This document shows, one piece after another, positions 13,582 to 18,970 of a stretch of DNA of 20,405 nucleotides. Source of the DNA: a virus. Position 1 is the first letter of the stretch. Every line of letters begins with the position of its first letter. The position numbers and the translations under genes were made by a program. The stretch spans positions 1 through 20,405 of IMG/VR virus record IMGVR_UViG_3300020129_000509; one strand, 5' to 3'. A model generated the notes under the pieces. That model was not told where the DNA came from, did no database searches, and worked only from the letters and a program-made list of their open reading frames with translations.

Positions 13582-14346
13582 TTAAACCACCCTCCTCGCC
13601 GCCCACTGCGATCCCAGAGCTACCAGGCTCCCGCCGATCACATCAATTCCGTAGTGCCAGCCTGTCGTTACCGTAGAGATACAGATCGCCGTTGCTAATG
13701 CTGCCGCGGTGTAACGGGCCCGGCGCACCGGCCACCACGCGCAGGCGCAGAGAATGGCCAGAACACAGTGGAAGCTAGGGAAGGAGACGATCGCCTGTGA
13801 GTCCATACTCGCGGCCGCCGTGCCCGCCTTCAGATCGTGAAGCTCCCGGGTGACGAATGCCTGCATTTTCGTCGGCTGGTAATGCTCGACCGTCCAGGGG
13901 CCTGCGGCCGGGAGGACCGTAAAGACTGCCACAGTGATCAGCGTGCCGATGGCCACCGCCAGAATGACGCGATAGGCCGATTTCGAGTAGCCCAGGGCCG
14001 CCGGCAGGACAATTGTGATACCCGCGAAGGGGAAGAGCGAGGCATAGACCAGGGACGAGAGCGTCCGCAGCCCATAATGCCAGTTGAGCCAATTCACAAT
14101 CACCGCGGTCATTCCGTGATCGATGCGGCCGAGCGCATCGTCCACCAGGACGAACGGAGCCCGGGCCGCGGCCTCGATCAAGGCCGAGGCGAACAGGACG
14201 AACAGGACGCACCAGGTGAGGACCAGCAATACATCGCGAACCCGCCGGTGGCCCGCCCACCAGCAGTAGGCCGTAATCGCCACAAAGGGCGCGAGGGACG
14301 GAATTGCGGCCAGCAGGTCGAGCGTCTGCTGCCGGGCGATCCACAA
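13582..14346 (-). CDS. PAP2-superfamily membrane phosphatase-like protein (AUR1/PAP2_3-type)
   Basis: 254 aa, about six hydrophobic spans (around 10-30, 38-60, 95-118, 126-147, 192-206, 212-245). It carries two PAP2 signature motifs: SFPSFH (188-193, catalytic His193) and HYGIDVIGG (231-239, with His231 and Asp235), arranged as in PAP2_3/inositol-phosphorylceramide-synthase-like lipid phosphatases. It would act on a lipid phosphate or undecaprenyl-type substrate at the membrane; the substrate is unknown. The only start for this frame is TTG immediately after an in-frame TGA. The stretch upstream reads as its missing N-terminus, so the gene may be interrupted. It ends the leftward cassette, before a good terminator. 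Confidence 0.8.
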   Translation of the reverse strand: MWIARQQTLDLLAAIPSLAPFVAITAYCWWAGHRRVRDVLLVLTWCVLFVLFASALIEAAARAPFVLVDDALGRIDHGMTAVIVNWLNWHYGLRTLSSLVYASLFPFAGITIVLPAALGYSKSAYRVILAVAIGTLITVAVFTVLPAAGPWTVEHYQPTKMQAFVTRELHDLKAGTAAASMDSQAIVSFPSFHCVLAILCACAWWPVRRARYTAAALATAICISTVTTGWHYGIDVIGGSLVALGSQWAARRVV

Positions 14347-14463
14347 TCAGAGGACCGCCATCATGGCGAGAATGCCGCCCATTGTCCACTGGAAACGGGC
14401 GGCGCCGGAGAGAGGCCGGGTGCCTGCAGAGGTAGACACGGGCGGCGCGTAGGTGGTGCTCAT
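14347..14463 (-). CDS. 38-aa ORF, possible detached N-terminus of the PAP2-like gene
   Basis: ATG overlaps the HNH gene stop (ATGA), which makes it the natural translational start after that gene. It encodes MSTTYAPPVSTSAGTRPLSG, then FQWTMGGILAMMAVL, a half membrane span, and stops at TGA. The next codons in the same frame (Leu-Trp-Ile-Ala) continue the hydrophobic span into the PAP2-like protein. Either it is the true beginning of a 293-codon gene broken by one nonsense codon, or it is a tiny leader ORF followed by reinitiation. Confidence 0.5.
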   Translation of the reverse strand: MSTTYAPPVSTSAGTRPLSGAARFQWTMGGILAMMAVL

Positions 14464-14828
14464 TTTACGAGGCTCCTGTAGGCAAACCAGTCGTGGTTGA
14501 GACGCCGCACCAGATCGTGCAGGTCGAGGCCGTGGCGTTTCGCGAATTCATCGCGTCCGAGGACGTGGTACGAATCCGGATCTAGCGTGTGATGGTTCTG
14601 GCAGAGAGGGACGCACGAGTAGTCCGACGCCTTCTGAGCCGTGCCGCCATCCGAACCCGTGTGCGCCGCTTCGACATGCCTTGTTGTACCGCATACCGCG
14701 CAGGGTAAGGAGCGAATCCAGGCCCGGTATTTCCAGGAGCGGGCCGGTCCGCGGCCGCTCGATCGACGCCGCGGCACCCGGGGCGGCTTGACCCCGTGGA
14801 CTTGGAAATAGAGGAATCTCGAGCTCAT
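14460..14828 (-). CDS. HNH-type nuclease, DUF968/Ref-like
   Basis: 122 aa from the ATG that overlaps the upstream stop and is preceded by a G-rich ribosome-binding site. Basic N-terminus, then WIRSLPCAVCG (CxxC at 43-46), VEAAHTGSDGGTAQKASDY with His56, then CVPLCQNHH (Cys76, His79, His80), and YHVLGRDEFAKRHGLDL. This set is characteristic of DUF968-type phage proteins related to the P1 Ref RecA-dependent HNH nuclease and to NinG-like recombination proteins. It would cut DNA during recombination. The zinc/HNH residues are present, so activity is plausible but unproven. Confidence 0.8.
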   Translation of the reverse strand: MSSRFLYFQVHGVKPPRVPRRRSSGRGPARSWKYRAWIRSLPCAVCGTTRHVEAAHTGSDGGTAQKASDYSCVPLCQNHHTLDPDSYHVLGRDEFAKRHGLDLHDLVRRLNHDWFAYRSLVK

Positions 14829-14932
14829 GGCCGGGCCCCCTCGAGGAAGAACGCGATGAACGCGAGGAAGAGGAACGCGAGGAGCCACCAGGTGCGCTCC
14901 GTCCAGGTCAGACGACGATCACCGAGGCGCAT
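14825..14932 (-). CDS. Tiny single-span membrane protein (35 aa)
   Basis: ATG at 14932 with GGGGG five bases upstream. The protein is MRLGDRRLTWTERT followed by one clear span, WWLLAFLFLAFIAFFLEG, ending ARP. Basic and polar residues are at the N-terminus. The ATG lies inside the end of the upstream gene (14-nt overlap) and its stop overlaps the HNH ATG (ATGA). It could be a membrane-interacting small phage protein such as a holin-like or superinfection peptide. No family is recognised. Confidence 0.7.
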   Translation of the reverse strand: MRLGDRRLTWTERTWWLLAFLFLAFIAFFLEGARP

Positions 14933-15257
14933 TGATCCCCCTGTAGTGCGTTGGCTCCGCGATCGTGCCGTCCAGCCGGCCGCGCACATAGTCAACGGCC
15001 GACGCGACGGTAGGCCATGCCACGCCGTAATCGGCACGGCCTGAAACCGCCGCGCCGGTGAGGATCATGCGGCCGTCGGGATCCTCGAGCACATACGGCC
15101 AGAGAGCCGTAGGATGGCCACAGTGGCTGATTGTCCAGCCATTGCGGTGGACATACTTGCGGCCGAAATTGCCGGGCTCAAACCTCGAGCCGAATTTCTC
15201 CCAGCCATTCACGGCCAGCTCCTTCGGGGAGATCTTGCGATTAGAGAGTGACCTCAC
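14919..15257 (-). CDS. Phage protein of unknown function (112 aa)
   Basis: GTG start with GGGAGG six bases upstream, overlapping the previous stop (GTGA). Aromatic-rich: WEKFGSRFEPGNFGRKYVHR, then NGWTISHCGHPTALWPYVLE and ILTGAAVSGRADYGVAWPTV. The central part resembles a small beta-rich phage protein with repeated G.(x)nW/Y pattern. No family recognised. It is in the middle of the leftward overlapping chain. Confidence 0.78.
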   Translation of the reverse strand: MRSLSNRKISPKELAVNGWEKFGSRFEPGNFGRKYVHRNGWTISHCGHPTALWPYVLEDPDGRMILTGAAVSGRADYGVAWPTVASAVDYVRGRLDGTIAEPTHYRGINAPR

Positions 15258-15451
15258 TCGACACCTCCCGTGCGGCGGATCTCTTCGCGTTCCTGGCGAG
15301 CGCGGCGGCCGCCATAGTTGTAGATCGCGTCCGAGAGAACCGCCAGTTCATCGCGCGTGAGCTTCTCGAGGCCCACGTACACGGCCATGAATTCCGCGGG
15401 AATGTTGCGGCGGATCCAGGCCAGCTTCGAATGTTCACGAATGCGGGGCAT
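15254..15451 (-). CDS. Small phage protein (65 aa), unknown
   Basis: ATG at 15451 overlaps the upstream TAA by 1 nt; GGAGG is eight bases upstream. It reads MPRIREHSKLAWIRRNIPAE, then FMAVYVGLEKLTRDELAVLS and a basic helical end. No domain recognised. The next gene's GTG overlaps its stop. Confidence 0.74.
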   Translation of the reverse strand: MPRIREHSKLAWIRRNIPAEFMAVYVGLEKLTRDELAVLSDAIYNYGGRRARQEREEIRRTGGVE

Positions 15452-15669
15452 TAGAGGAGCCTCCGGAGACGATCCAGCTCGAGCTGCTCCCATGCCTCCA
15501 GGGCGCCTTGCGCGTGCCGGTGCTTGAGGACGTAGAGGCGTTCAGACTGAGCGGGTGTGATAGACCGCGGGGATGACGCGGGGATCTCGGCCTGCTGCGC
15601 CAGCTTCTCAGGGCTGGCGCCGAGGCACAGGAGGTCCAGACGGCGGAGTATGGGACGGCGGTGGGGCAT
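15451..15669 (-). CDS. Small phage protein (72 aa), unknown
   Basis: ATG at 15669 with GGAGG seven bases upstream and a TAATG overlap with the preceding gene. It has HRRPILRRLDLLCLGASPEK and a C-terminal helix, AQGALEAWEQLELDRLRRLL, which could be a coiled coil or DNA-contacting helix. No family recognised. Confidence 0.72.
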   Translation of the reverse strand: MPHRRPILRRLDLLCLGASPEKLAQQAEIPASSPRSITPAQSERLYVLKHRHAQGALEAWEQLELDRLRRLL

Positions 15670-15845
15670 TACTGCGCCTCCCCCTTCAGGGCGTGGGCTC
15701 CCTGCCCGCACGATTTCCAGATCAGATAGGCGATTGCCTGGAAATAGGCGCGGTCTTTGTTGGTGTCGGCGTTCGCGGAAGCTTTCTGCGCGATTGCGAA
15801 GGCCTGTTGAAGTTCTGAGAGTCGTGGCGTGACTTTCTTCTGCAT
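15669..15845 (-). CDS. Small phage protein (58 aa), first gene of leftward cassette
   Basis: ATG at 15845, TAA overlapping the next ATG. Sequence starts MQKKVTPRLSELQQAFAIAQ and continues with KDRAYFQAIAYLIWKSCGQG. It is helical and close in style to small single-domain phage regulators or partner proteins. The -10 box (15857-15852) ends six bases before the ATG, so its mRNA is probably leaderless. No Shine-Dalgarno sequence is needed or seen. Start is supported by the promoter and by the downstream overlaps. Confidence 0.68.
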   Translation of the reverse strand: MQKKVTPRLSELQQAFAIAQKASANADTNKDRAYFQAIAYLIWKSCGQGAHALKGEAQ

Positions 15846-15949
15846 TCTCTAATTCTATACTTGCTAGCGCTAGCACGCAAGAGAAAAACGCAGAGATGCG
15901 GCAGTAATGTGCGCGTTGCCAGCGCTGGCAAGCTGTATACTCGAAAGCG
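15846..15949. promoter_or_regulatory. Divergent promoters with twin palindromic operators
   Basis: TGCTAGCGCTAGCA (15862-15875) and TTGCCAGCGCTGGCAA (15916-15931) are both perfect palindromes of the same type, consensus TTGCYAGCGCTRGCAA, with centres 55 bp apart. On the minus strand, -35 TTGCGT (15880-15875) and -10 TAGAAT (15857-15852) have a 17-bp spacer occupied by the first operator. On the plus strand, -10 TATACT (15936-15941) lies just past the second operator and eight bases before the ATG. A single dimeric repressor or activator could control both directions. Confidence 0.75.
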
Positions 15950-16168
15950 ATGAAGAAGTCAGGCGCCGACACGCCAAAGAAGAATCCCGCCGCCGTTGCC
16001 CTTGGGAAGCTCAGGGCTGCGTCGATGACCACGGAAGAACGTGTGACCGCTGCACGGGCCCGGGCTGATCAGCTCTCGGACAAGCGGAAGAAGGAAATCG
16101 CCAGCCAGGCGGCTAACGCTCGCTGGGAGAAGTTTCGGGCTGCCAAGAAAGTGGCGAAGAAGAAGTGA
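15950..16168 (+). CDS. Small basic protein (72 aa), possible DNA-binding protein
   Basis: Lys/Arg/Ala-rich. It begins MKKSGADTPKKNPAAVALGK, then has an internal helix pair (LRAASMTTEERVTAARARAD and LSDKRKKEIASQAANARWEK), and ends KKVAKKK. The pattern AAvALGkl....LS...++EIA..AA.ARW resembles short basic repeats found alone or attached to DNA-associated proteins. It is expressed from the divergent promoter with nearly no leader, a position often held by a phage repressor. No classical helix-turn-helix is visible, so a regulator role is only a suggestion. Confidence 0.65.
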   Translation: MKKSGADTPKKNPAAVALGKLRAASMTTEERVTAARARADQLSDKRKKEIASQAANARWEKFRAAKKVAKKK

Positions 16169-16236
16169 ATTACAGACTGTGGCTAATAGTGACACCTTAG
16201 GCCAATACACGCCGATCAGGTGCAAGGGGTGTACAG

Positions 16237-16749
16237 GTGAAAACGACAGAAAAGACGAAGCTCACGCGCTCTCTTGACGACCTGCAACGAGAGTCCGCAA
16301 TTCTCGCGAGGAACGCGATCGCGCTCCACCCCGAGCTTCCCGCCGGAAATTTACTCGACGTCATGCTGGAGATCGCGGAGCCGGACTTCCTGGCCGAGCT
16401 CGACGCGATGCTTCGTGGCAGGCACTTGGTGACCGCGGTCCGCACCGAACGCGCCAAAGATCGTCGCCAGCAGCAGGAGTCCGCCTGGCTGTCGCCCCAG
16501 ATCCGATCCGCCGCGATGGCGCTACCGGTCCGCGTTCCTATCGGAGACGGTAAGACAATACCGCGCGACAAGCTGGAATATGCCCATCTCGATCTGTACC
16601 TGGAGGTTCTCGCAAACCAGGACAAGGCCCGATGGGAGCAGGACGCGAAACGTGCGGCAGTCGAGCAGATCAGAAAGCTCTGGCCACGAGCGAAAAAGAG
16701 GCCGCGGTTGATGACGCTGGCCGAGGTTGATGCTGTTAAGGCAAAGTGA
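16237..16749 (+). CDS. Phage protein of unknown function (170 aa)
   Basis: GTG start with GGGG ten bases upstream. Mostly helical and charged: TRSLDDLQRESAILARNAIA, then LLDVMLEIAEPDFLAELDAM, and a basic middle (RTERAKDRRQQQESAWLSPQ). The C-terminus is lysine-rich (RKLWPRAKKRPRLM). No family recognised. It follows the basic protein by 68 bp. Confidence 0.68.
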   Translation: MKTTEKTKLTRSLDDLQRESAILARNAIALHPELPAGNLLDVMLEIAEPDFLAELDAMLRGRHLVTAVRTERAKDRRQQQESAWLSPQIRSAAMALPVRVPIGDGKTIPRDKLEYAHLDLYLEVLANQDKARWEQDAKRAAVEQIRKLWPRAKKRPRLMTLAEVDAVKAK

Positions 16750-16814
16750 TCATCGACGCGACAGTCACTGCCACGGTGGGTGCCGGGTCGAGTGAATTGC
16801 AGGGTGTAGCCGTT

Positions 16815-16846
16815 TTGACTACAGATTGGCGGTACACCGCATACAG
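16815..16846 (+). promoter_or_regulatory. Candidate promoter with dyad in long spacer
   Basis: TTGACT (16815-16820) and a weak -10, ATACAG (16841-16846), are 20 bp apart, or 19 bp if CATACA is used. The spacer contains a perfect dyad GCGGT-AC-ACCGC (16829-16840). Long spacers with a central dyad are typical of MerR-type activated promoters. The predicted start would fall at or near the AGGGAG ribosome-binding site, so an alternative -10 cannot be excluded. The 10 bases TTGACTACAG also occur at the leftward promoter at 7735-7726. Confidence 0.4.
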
Positions 16847-16861
16847 TGGCAGGGAGTGTAT

Positions 16862-17053
16862 ATGGATCAATTCGAGGTTGAGGAATTCTGGAAGGGTTTG
16901 AACCGGCTATACGAGGCCACTGACAAGCTGCAGGTTGCTACTGAAGCCCTACGAGACATCGCACAAGCGCACGAGTCGCGACTGGACAAGCTCGAGGTCG
17001 TTCAGGAGTGGCTCGCGCAACGGGAGCGCAATCGAGAGAAGCGCGGAGAATGA
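16862..17053 (+). CDS. Small coiled-coil phage protein (63 aa)
   Basis: ATG at 16862 with AGGGAG (16851-16856) five bases upstream decides the start; an upstream in-frame TTG has no such signal. It reads MDQFEVEEFWKGLNRLYEAT, then heptad-like helices (LQVATEALRDIAQAHESRLD and KLEVVQEWLAQRERNREKRG). It is a small coiled-coil oligomer, of unknown role. Confidence 0.72.
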   Translation: MDQFEVEEFWKGLNRLYEATDKLQVATEALRDIAQAHESRLDKLEVVQEWLAQRERNREKRGE

Positions 17054-17064
17054 GCCTGAAACGC

Positions 17065-17100
17065 AAAAACGGCCTGCCGCTCGTTTGAGAGCAGCAGGCC
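17065..17100 (-). terminator. Rho-independent terminator for the 17126-17533 gene
   Basis: GGCCTGC (17071-17077) pairs with GCAGGCC (17094-17100), extended inward by GCTC with GAGC. Read leftward, it is followed by GTTTTTG, and it begins 26 bp after the leftward gene ends. It lies just past the stop of the convergent 16862 gene, as the terminator at 13518 does for its pair. Confidence 0.78.
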
Positions 17101-17125
17101 TATGCCTTAGATCGTGGACTTGATT

Positions 17126-17533
17126 CTATCCTGCCCCTGCCGCCGCGGTCTTCCCTTTCGGCTTTTGCAAGGCCAGCTTTTCGGCCTTTCGCCTCGCCGC
17201 CAGGGCCCGCATTCTCTCCGCATGGGCCGCCCTTTGCGTGGGGGTCATCTTCCGCCGGCCCCTCCGCTCCGGCTGGGCTCCTGCCGTCGTCTCTCCGTTA
17301 ACGGCTGAGTTTTGACCGCCTGCGGTGCTCACCGTGAATCTGCCGGCCTGGCCGCCGCTGAATCCGACGAGATACTGCGAGCTGATCAGCGAGAGCTGGC
17401 CGGCGATCCAGTTGAGAGCGCCGAACTCCTGATACCCCCAGCTGCCCGGGAGGGTGATGTTGAACGTGTGCCGCTGCTGGGTGTTTTGAGTCGTGCGATT
17501 CTGCTGCGTTGGTGCTGCTGCTCCTTGTGCCAT
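17126..17533 (-). CDS. Phage protein with Gln/Asn-rich N-terminus and basic tail
   Basis: 135 aa from ATG 17533, with GGAG eight bases upstream. Low-complexity N-terminus (GAAAPTQQNRTTQNTQQRHT), a middle with GSWGYQEFGALNWIAGQLSL and SSQYLVGFSGGQAGRFTVST, then a basic tail (RRGRRKMTPTQRAAHAERMR, then LAARRKAEKLALQKPKGK). The basic end suggests nucleic-acid or surface contact. No family recognised. It stands alone in the leftward orientation between two rightward groups and has its own terminator. Confidence 0.7.
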   Translation of the reverse strand: MAQGAAAPTQQNRTTQNTQQRHTFNITLPGSWGYQEFGALNWIAGQLSLISSQYLVGFSGGQAGRFTVSTAGGQNSAVNGETTAGAQPERRGRRKMTPTQRAAHAERMRALAARRKAEKLALQKPKGKTAAAGAG

Positions 17534-17584
17534 ACTGACTCTCCTTGGGTTCAACTATAGCGATCTGATACCCTGGAGCGCATC

Positions 17585-17731
17585 ATGGAAATGAAGCTGC
17601 GCCGGTTGCCGTGGTGGCAGAAGGTGATTCTTCTACTCAGCCCGAGGCGCCGCCGGTGCTATGAAGCGGGACTCCTCGCCGGTATCCGCTTTGCCGTGGA
17701 GCATCCAGATATTCAAGTGAGGGTTGAATGA
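17585..17731 (+). CDS. Small basic phage protein (48 aa)
   Basis: ATG at 17585 with GGAG six bases upstream; its TGA overlaps the next ATG (ATGA). It reads MEMKLRRLPWWQKVILLLSP, a basic Arg run (RRRRCYEAGLLAGIRFAVEH) and a short acidic end. One short hydrophobic stretch (VILLLS) could be membrane-associated. Good start signals make it likely to be expressed. Function unknown. Confidence 0.66.
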   Translation: MEMKLRRLPWWQKVILLLSPRRRRCYEAGLLAGIRFAVEHPDIQVRVE

Positions 17732-18108
17732 CCACTCGTCAGCTGTGGAAGGAGAGCCCCGATTTCCGGCGATCCATGCGTAACCTTATCATCTGGGGCA
17801 CCGGTGGCCTGCTGGTAGGAATTGCCTGGGGTCTGATCGGAAAGCAATTGCCGGCTATGTGGAGTGCGGTCTGGTCGCTGGGATTCTGCGGCGCCGTACT
17901 GGTGGTGGCCCTATATATGGCCTGGGATCTGAGGAGGATGGAGAAGGAGAGACTCGAGATGATGCGCGCCATCCAGATCGCCCAACGCGCCGGGAAACAT
18001 GCCGTCGAGGACGTTCTGCGGATTCTCGCTGAGCTGCCAAATGTCAGTGAAGAGACCCGGGGCAAGGCCCGGGAGACGCTGAAGGATGGCGGTCTGTGGC
18101 TCAATTGA
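17728..18108 (+). CDS. Two-span membrane protein with cytoplasmic helix (126 aa)
   Basis: Two hydrophobic spans, NLIIWGTGGLLVGIAWGLIG (~19-38) and SAVWSLGFCGAVLVVALYMA (~46-65), followed by a long charged helix (MEKERLEMMRAIQIAQRAGK) and a C-terminal EETRGKARETLKDG. The two-span-plus-helix layout is seen in small phage holins and spanin-like or immunity proteins, but no lysis gene is nearby. Start overlaps the 48-aa ORF by 4 nt. Confidence 0.72.
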   Translation: MTTRQLWKESPDFRRSMRNLIIWGTGGLLVGIAWGLIGKQLPAMWSAVWSLGFCGAVLVVALYMAWDLRRMEKERLEMMRAIQIAQRAGKHAVEDVLRILAELPNVSEETRGKARETLKDGGLWLN

Positions 18109-18404
18109 ATCGCCGTGGATTCCTGGGTGCGATCGCCGGCGGCCTGGTGCTCGACCCTGAACGTCTATTGTGGAGGCCGAAGCGGTACGTCTGTGGCGTC
18201 GACCGCGGCCGCTCCGTTGTCGTTGTTCATGAGTTCTGGGCTCGCGATGAGAGGGGATTCTGGGTCCGCACCATCTGGGACGACGCCGGCCAGCGCATCA
18301 TCGGCCGCGGGACGTGGCCCCATTCGGAGCCGCCGTTTGCTGGTCCCTACCTGTTCGACGGCTTCGTCTGGCGAGGCGCACCGGACGATGCAGGGGATGT
18401 CTGA
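18096..18404 (+). CDS. Small exported phage protein with Tat-like signal (102 aa)
   Basis: GTG start inside the end of the previous gene. The N-terminus NRRGFLGAIAGGLVL has a twin-arginine motif (R-R-x-F-L) followed by a hydrophobic stretch, resembling a Tat signal. The rest is a beta-rich, Trp-rich domain (VVVVHEFWARDERGFWVRTI, then WDDAGQRIIGRGTWPHSEPP). Small phage proteins starting MNRRGFLG are common and of unknown function; the export itself is inferred. It may be a periplasmic or cell-surface protein made by the lysogen. Confidence 0.68.
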   Translation: MAQLNRRGFLGAIAGGLVLDPERLLWRPKRYVCGVDRGRSVVVVHEFWARDERGFWVRTIWDDAGQRIIGRGTWPHSEPPFAGPYLFDGFVWRGAPDDAGDV

Positions 18405-18471
18405 GCCACCAGGAGGCGTCGTCGTCGTCCCAGTCTTCTATGGAGAGGTAAGGGATTTTCATGGGAAGTAA
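18397..18471 (+). CDS. Possible 24-aa ORF (uncertain)
   Basis: ATG 18397, overlapping the previous stop, to TAA 18471, overlapping the next ATG. The peptide is MSEPPGGVVVVPVFYGEVRD followed by FHGK. It fills the small gap between two genes, and overlaps at both ends suggest it may be translated. There is no separate ribosome-binding site. This is only a possible small gene. Confidence 0.25.
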   Translation: MSEPPGGVVVVPVFYGEVRDFHGK

Positions 18472-18661
18472 ACCTGAAGAGCTGACAGAGGAGATGCTGA
18501 TCACGGCGATGCTTCACCCCGACGTCGCGATCGCCCGCATCGCGCGCCAACTGTGGGACCGCCGGCATGGCGCCGATCCGGAGCCGGCCACGCCCGCGCA
18601 TTGCGACGAATGCTTCGAAGGATGTCCGAAGTGCGATCCAGGAGGGTGGCTCACCCGGTAA
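18461..18661 (+). CDS. Small Cys-rich phage protein (66 aa)
   Basis: ATG with AAGGG six bases upstream. A helical first half (PEELTEEMLITAMLHPDVAI, then ARIARQLWDRRHG) is followed by a knuckle with CDECFEGCPKCDPGG. This CxxCxxxCxxC cluster (around residues 48-58) is likely to bind zinc. No family recognised. Its TAA overlaps the next ATG by 1 nt. Confidence 0.7.
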   Translation: MGSKPEELTEEMLITAMLHPDVAIARIARQLWDRRHGADPEPATPAHCDECFEGCPKCDPGGWLTR

Positions 18662-18930
18662 TGCGAATCGACGTCAGAATGCACCCGCAGGGATACTGGG
18701 TTGCCAGCGATTCCAAGACCCATACGAAGGTGTGGGTGGCCTACGACATCATTCACCGGCAGTTTCTCTACCGGGTGAACGATGGGCCGGCTTTGCATCT
18801 ACCGGGCAGCATGACGAAGAAGCAGGCGCGCACGCTGGCCATCGAACTCTGTGAGGAAGAGGCGAAGAAGCACCGATCAGGTGCAATCCGACCAGGGCAC
18901 GAATTGACGCGGCCGCCGAGCGATGTTTGA
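18661..18930 (+). CDS. Phage protein of unknown function (89 aa)
   Basis: ATG 18661 overlaps the upstream stop (TAATG); GGAGGG is 14 bases upstream. Sequence: DVRMHPQGYWVASDSKTHTK then VWVAYDIIHRQFLYRVNDGP and a Lys-rich helix (MTKKQARTLAIELCEEEAKK). It is a small beta-hairpin plus helix protein. No domain recognised. Last gene of the rightward group. Confidence 0.7.
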   Translation: MRIDVRMHPQGYWVASDSKTHTKVWVAYDIIHRQFLYRVNDGPALHLPGSMTKKQARTLAIELCEEEAKKHRSGAIRPGHELTRPPSDV

Positions 18931-18939
18931 CGGCCGTTT

Positions 18940-18956
18940 TCCACAAAAACTGTGGA
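18940..18956 (+). terminator. Short hairpin after the rightward group, weak terminator
   Basis: TCCACA (18940-18945) and TGTGGA (18951-18956) pair around AAAAC, 10 bp after the 18661 gene and before the convergent methyltransferase. Only TTCT follows on the rightward side, so it would be a weak terminator. A second dyad GCTCACC/GGTGAGC (18969-18983) overlaps the methyltransferase stop. Confidence 0.35.
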
Positions 18957-18970
18957 TTCTCAGAGGTAGC

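Noticed and set aside
14347-14349. In-frame TGA in the PAP2-like gene as selenocysteine.
   Set aside because: The position is in a membrane span away from catalytic motifs, and no convincing SECIS-like stem is visible directly after it.
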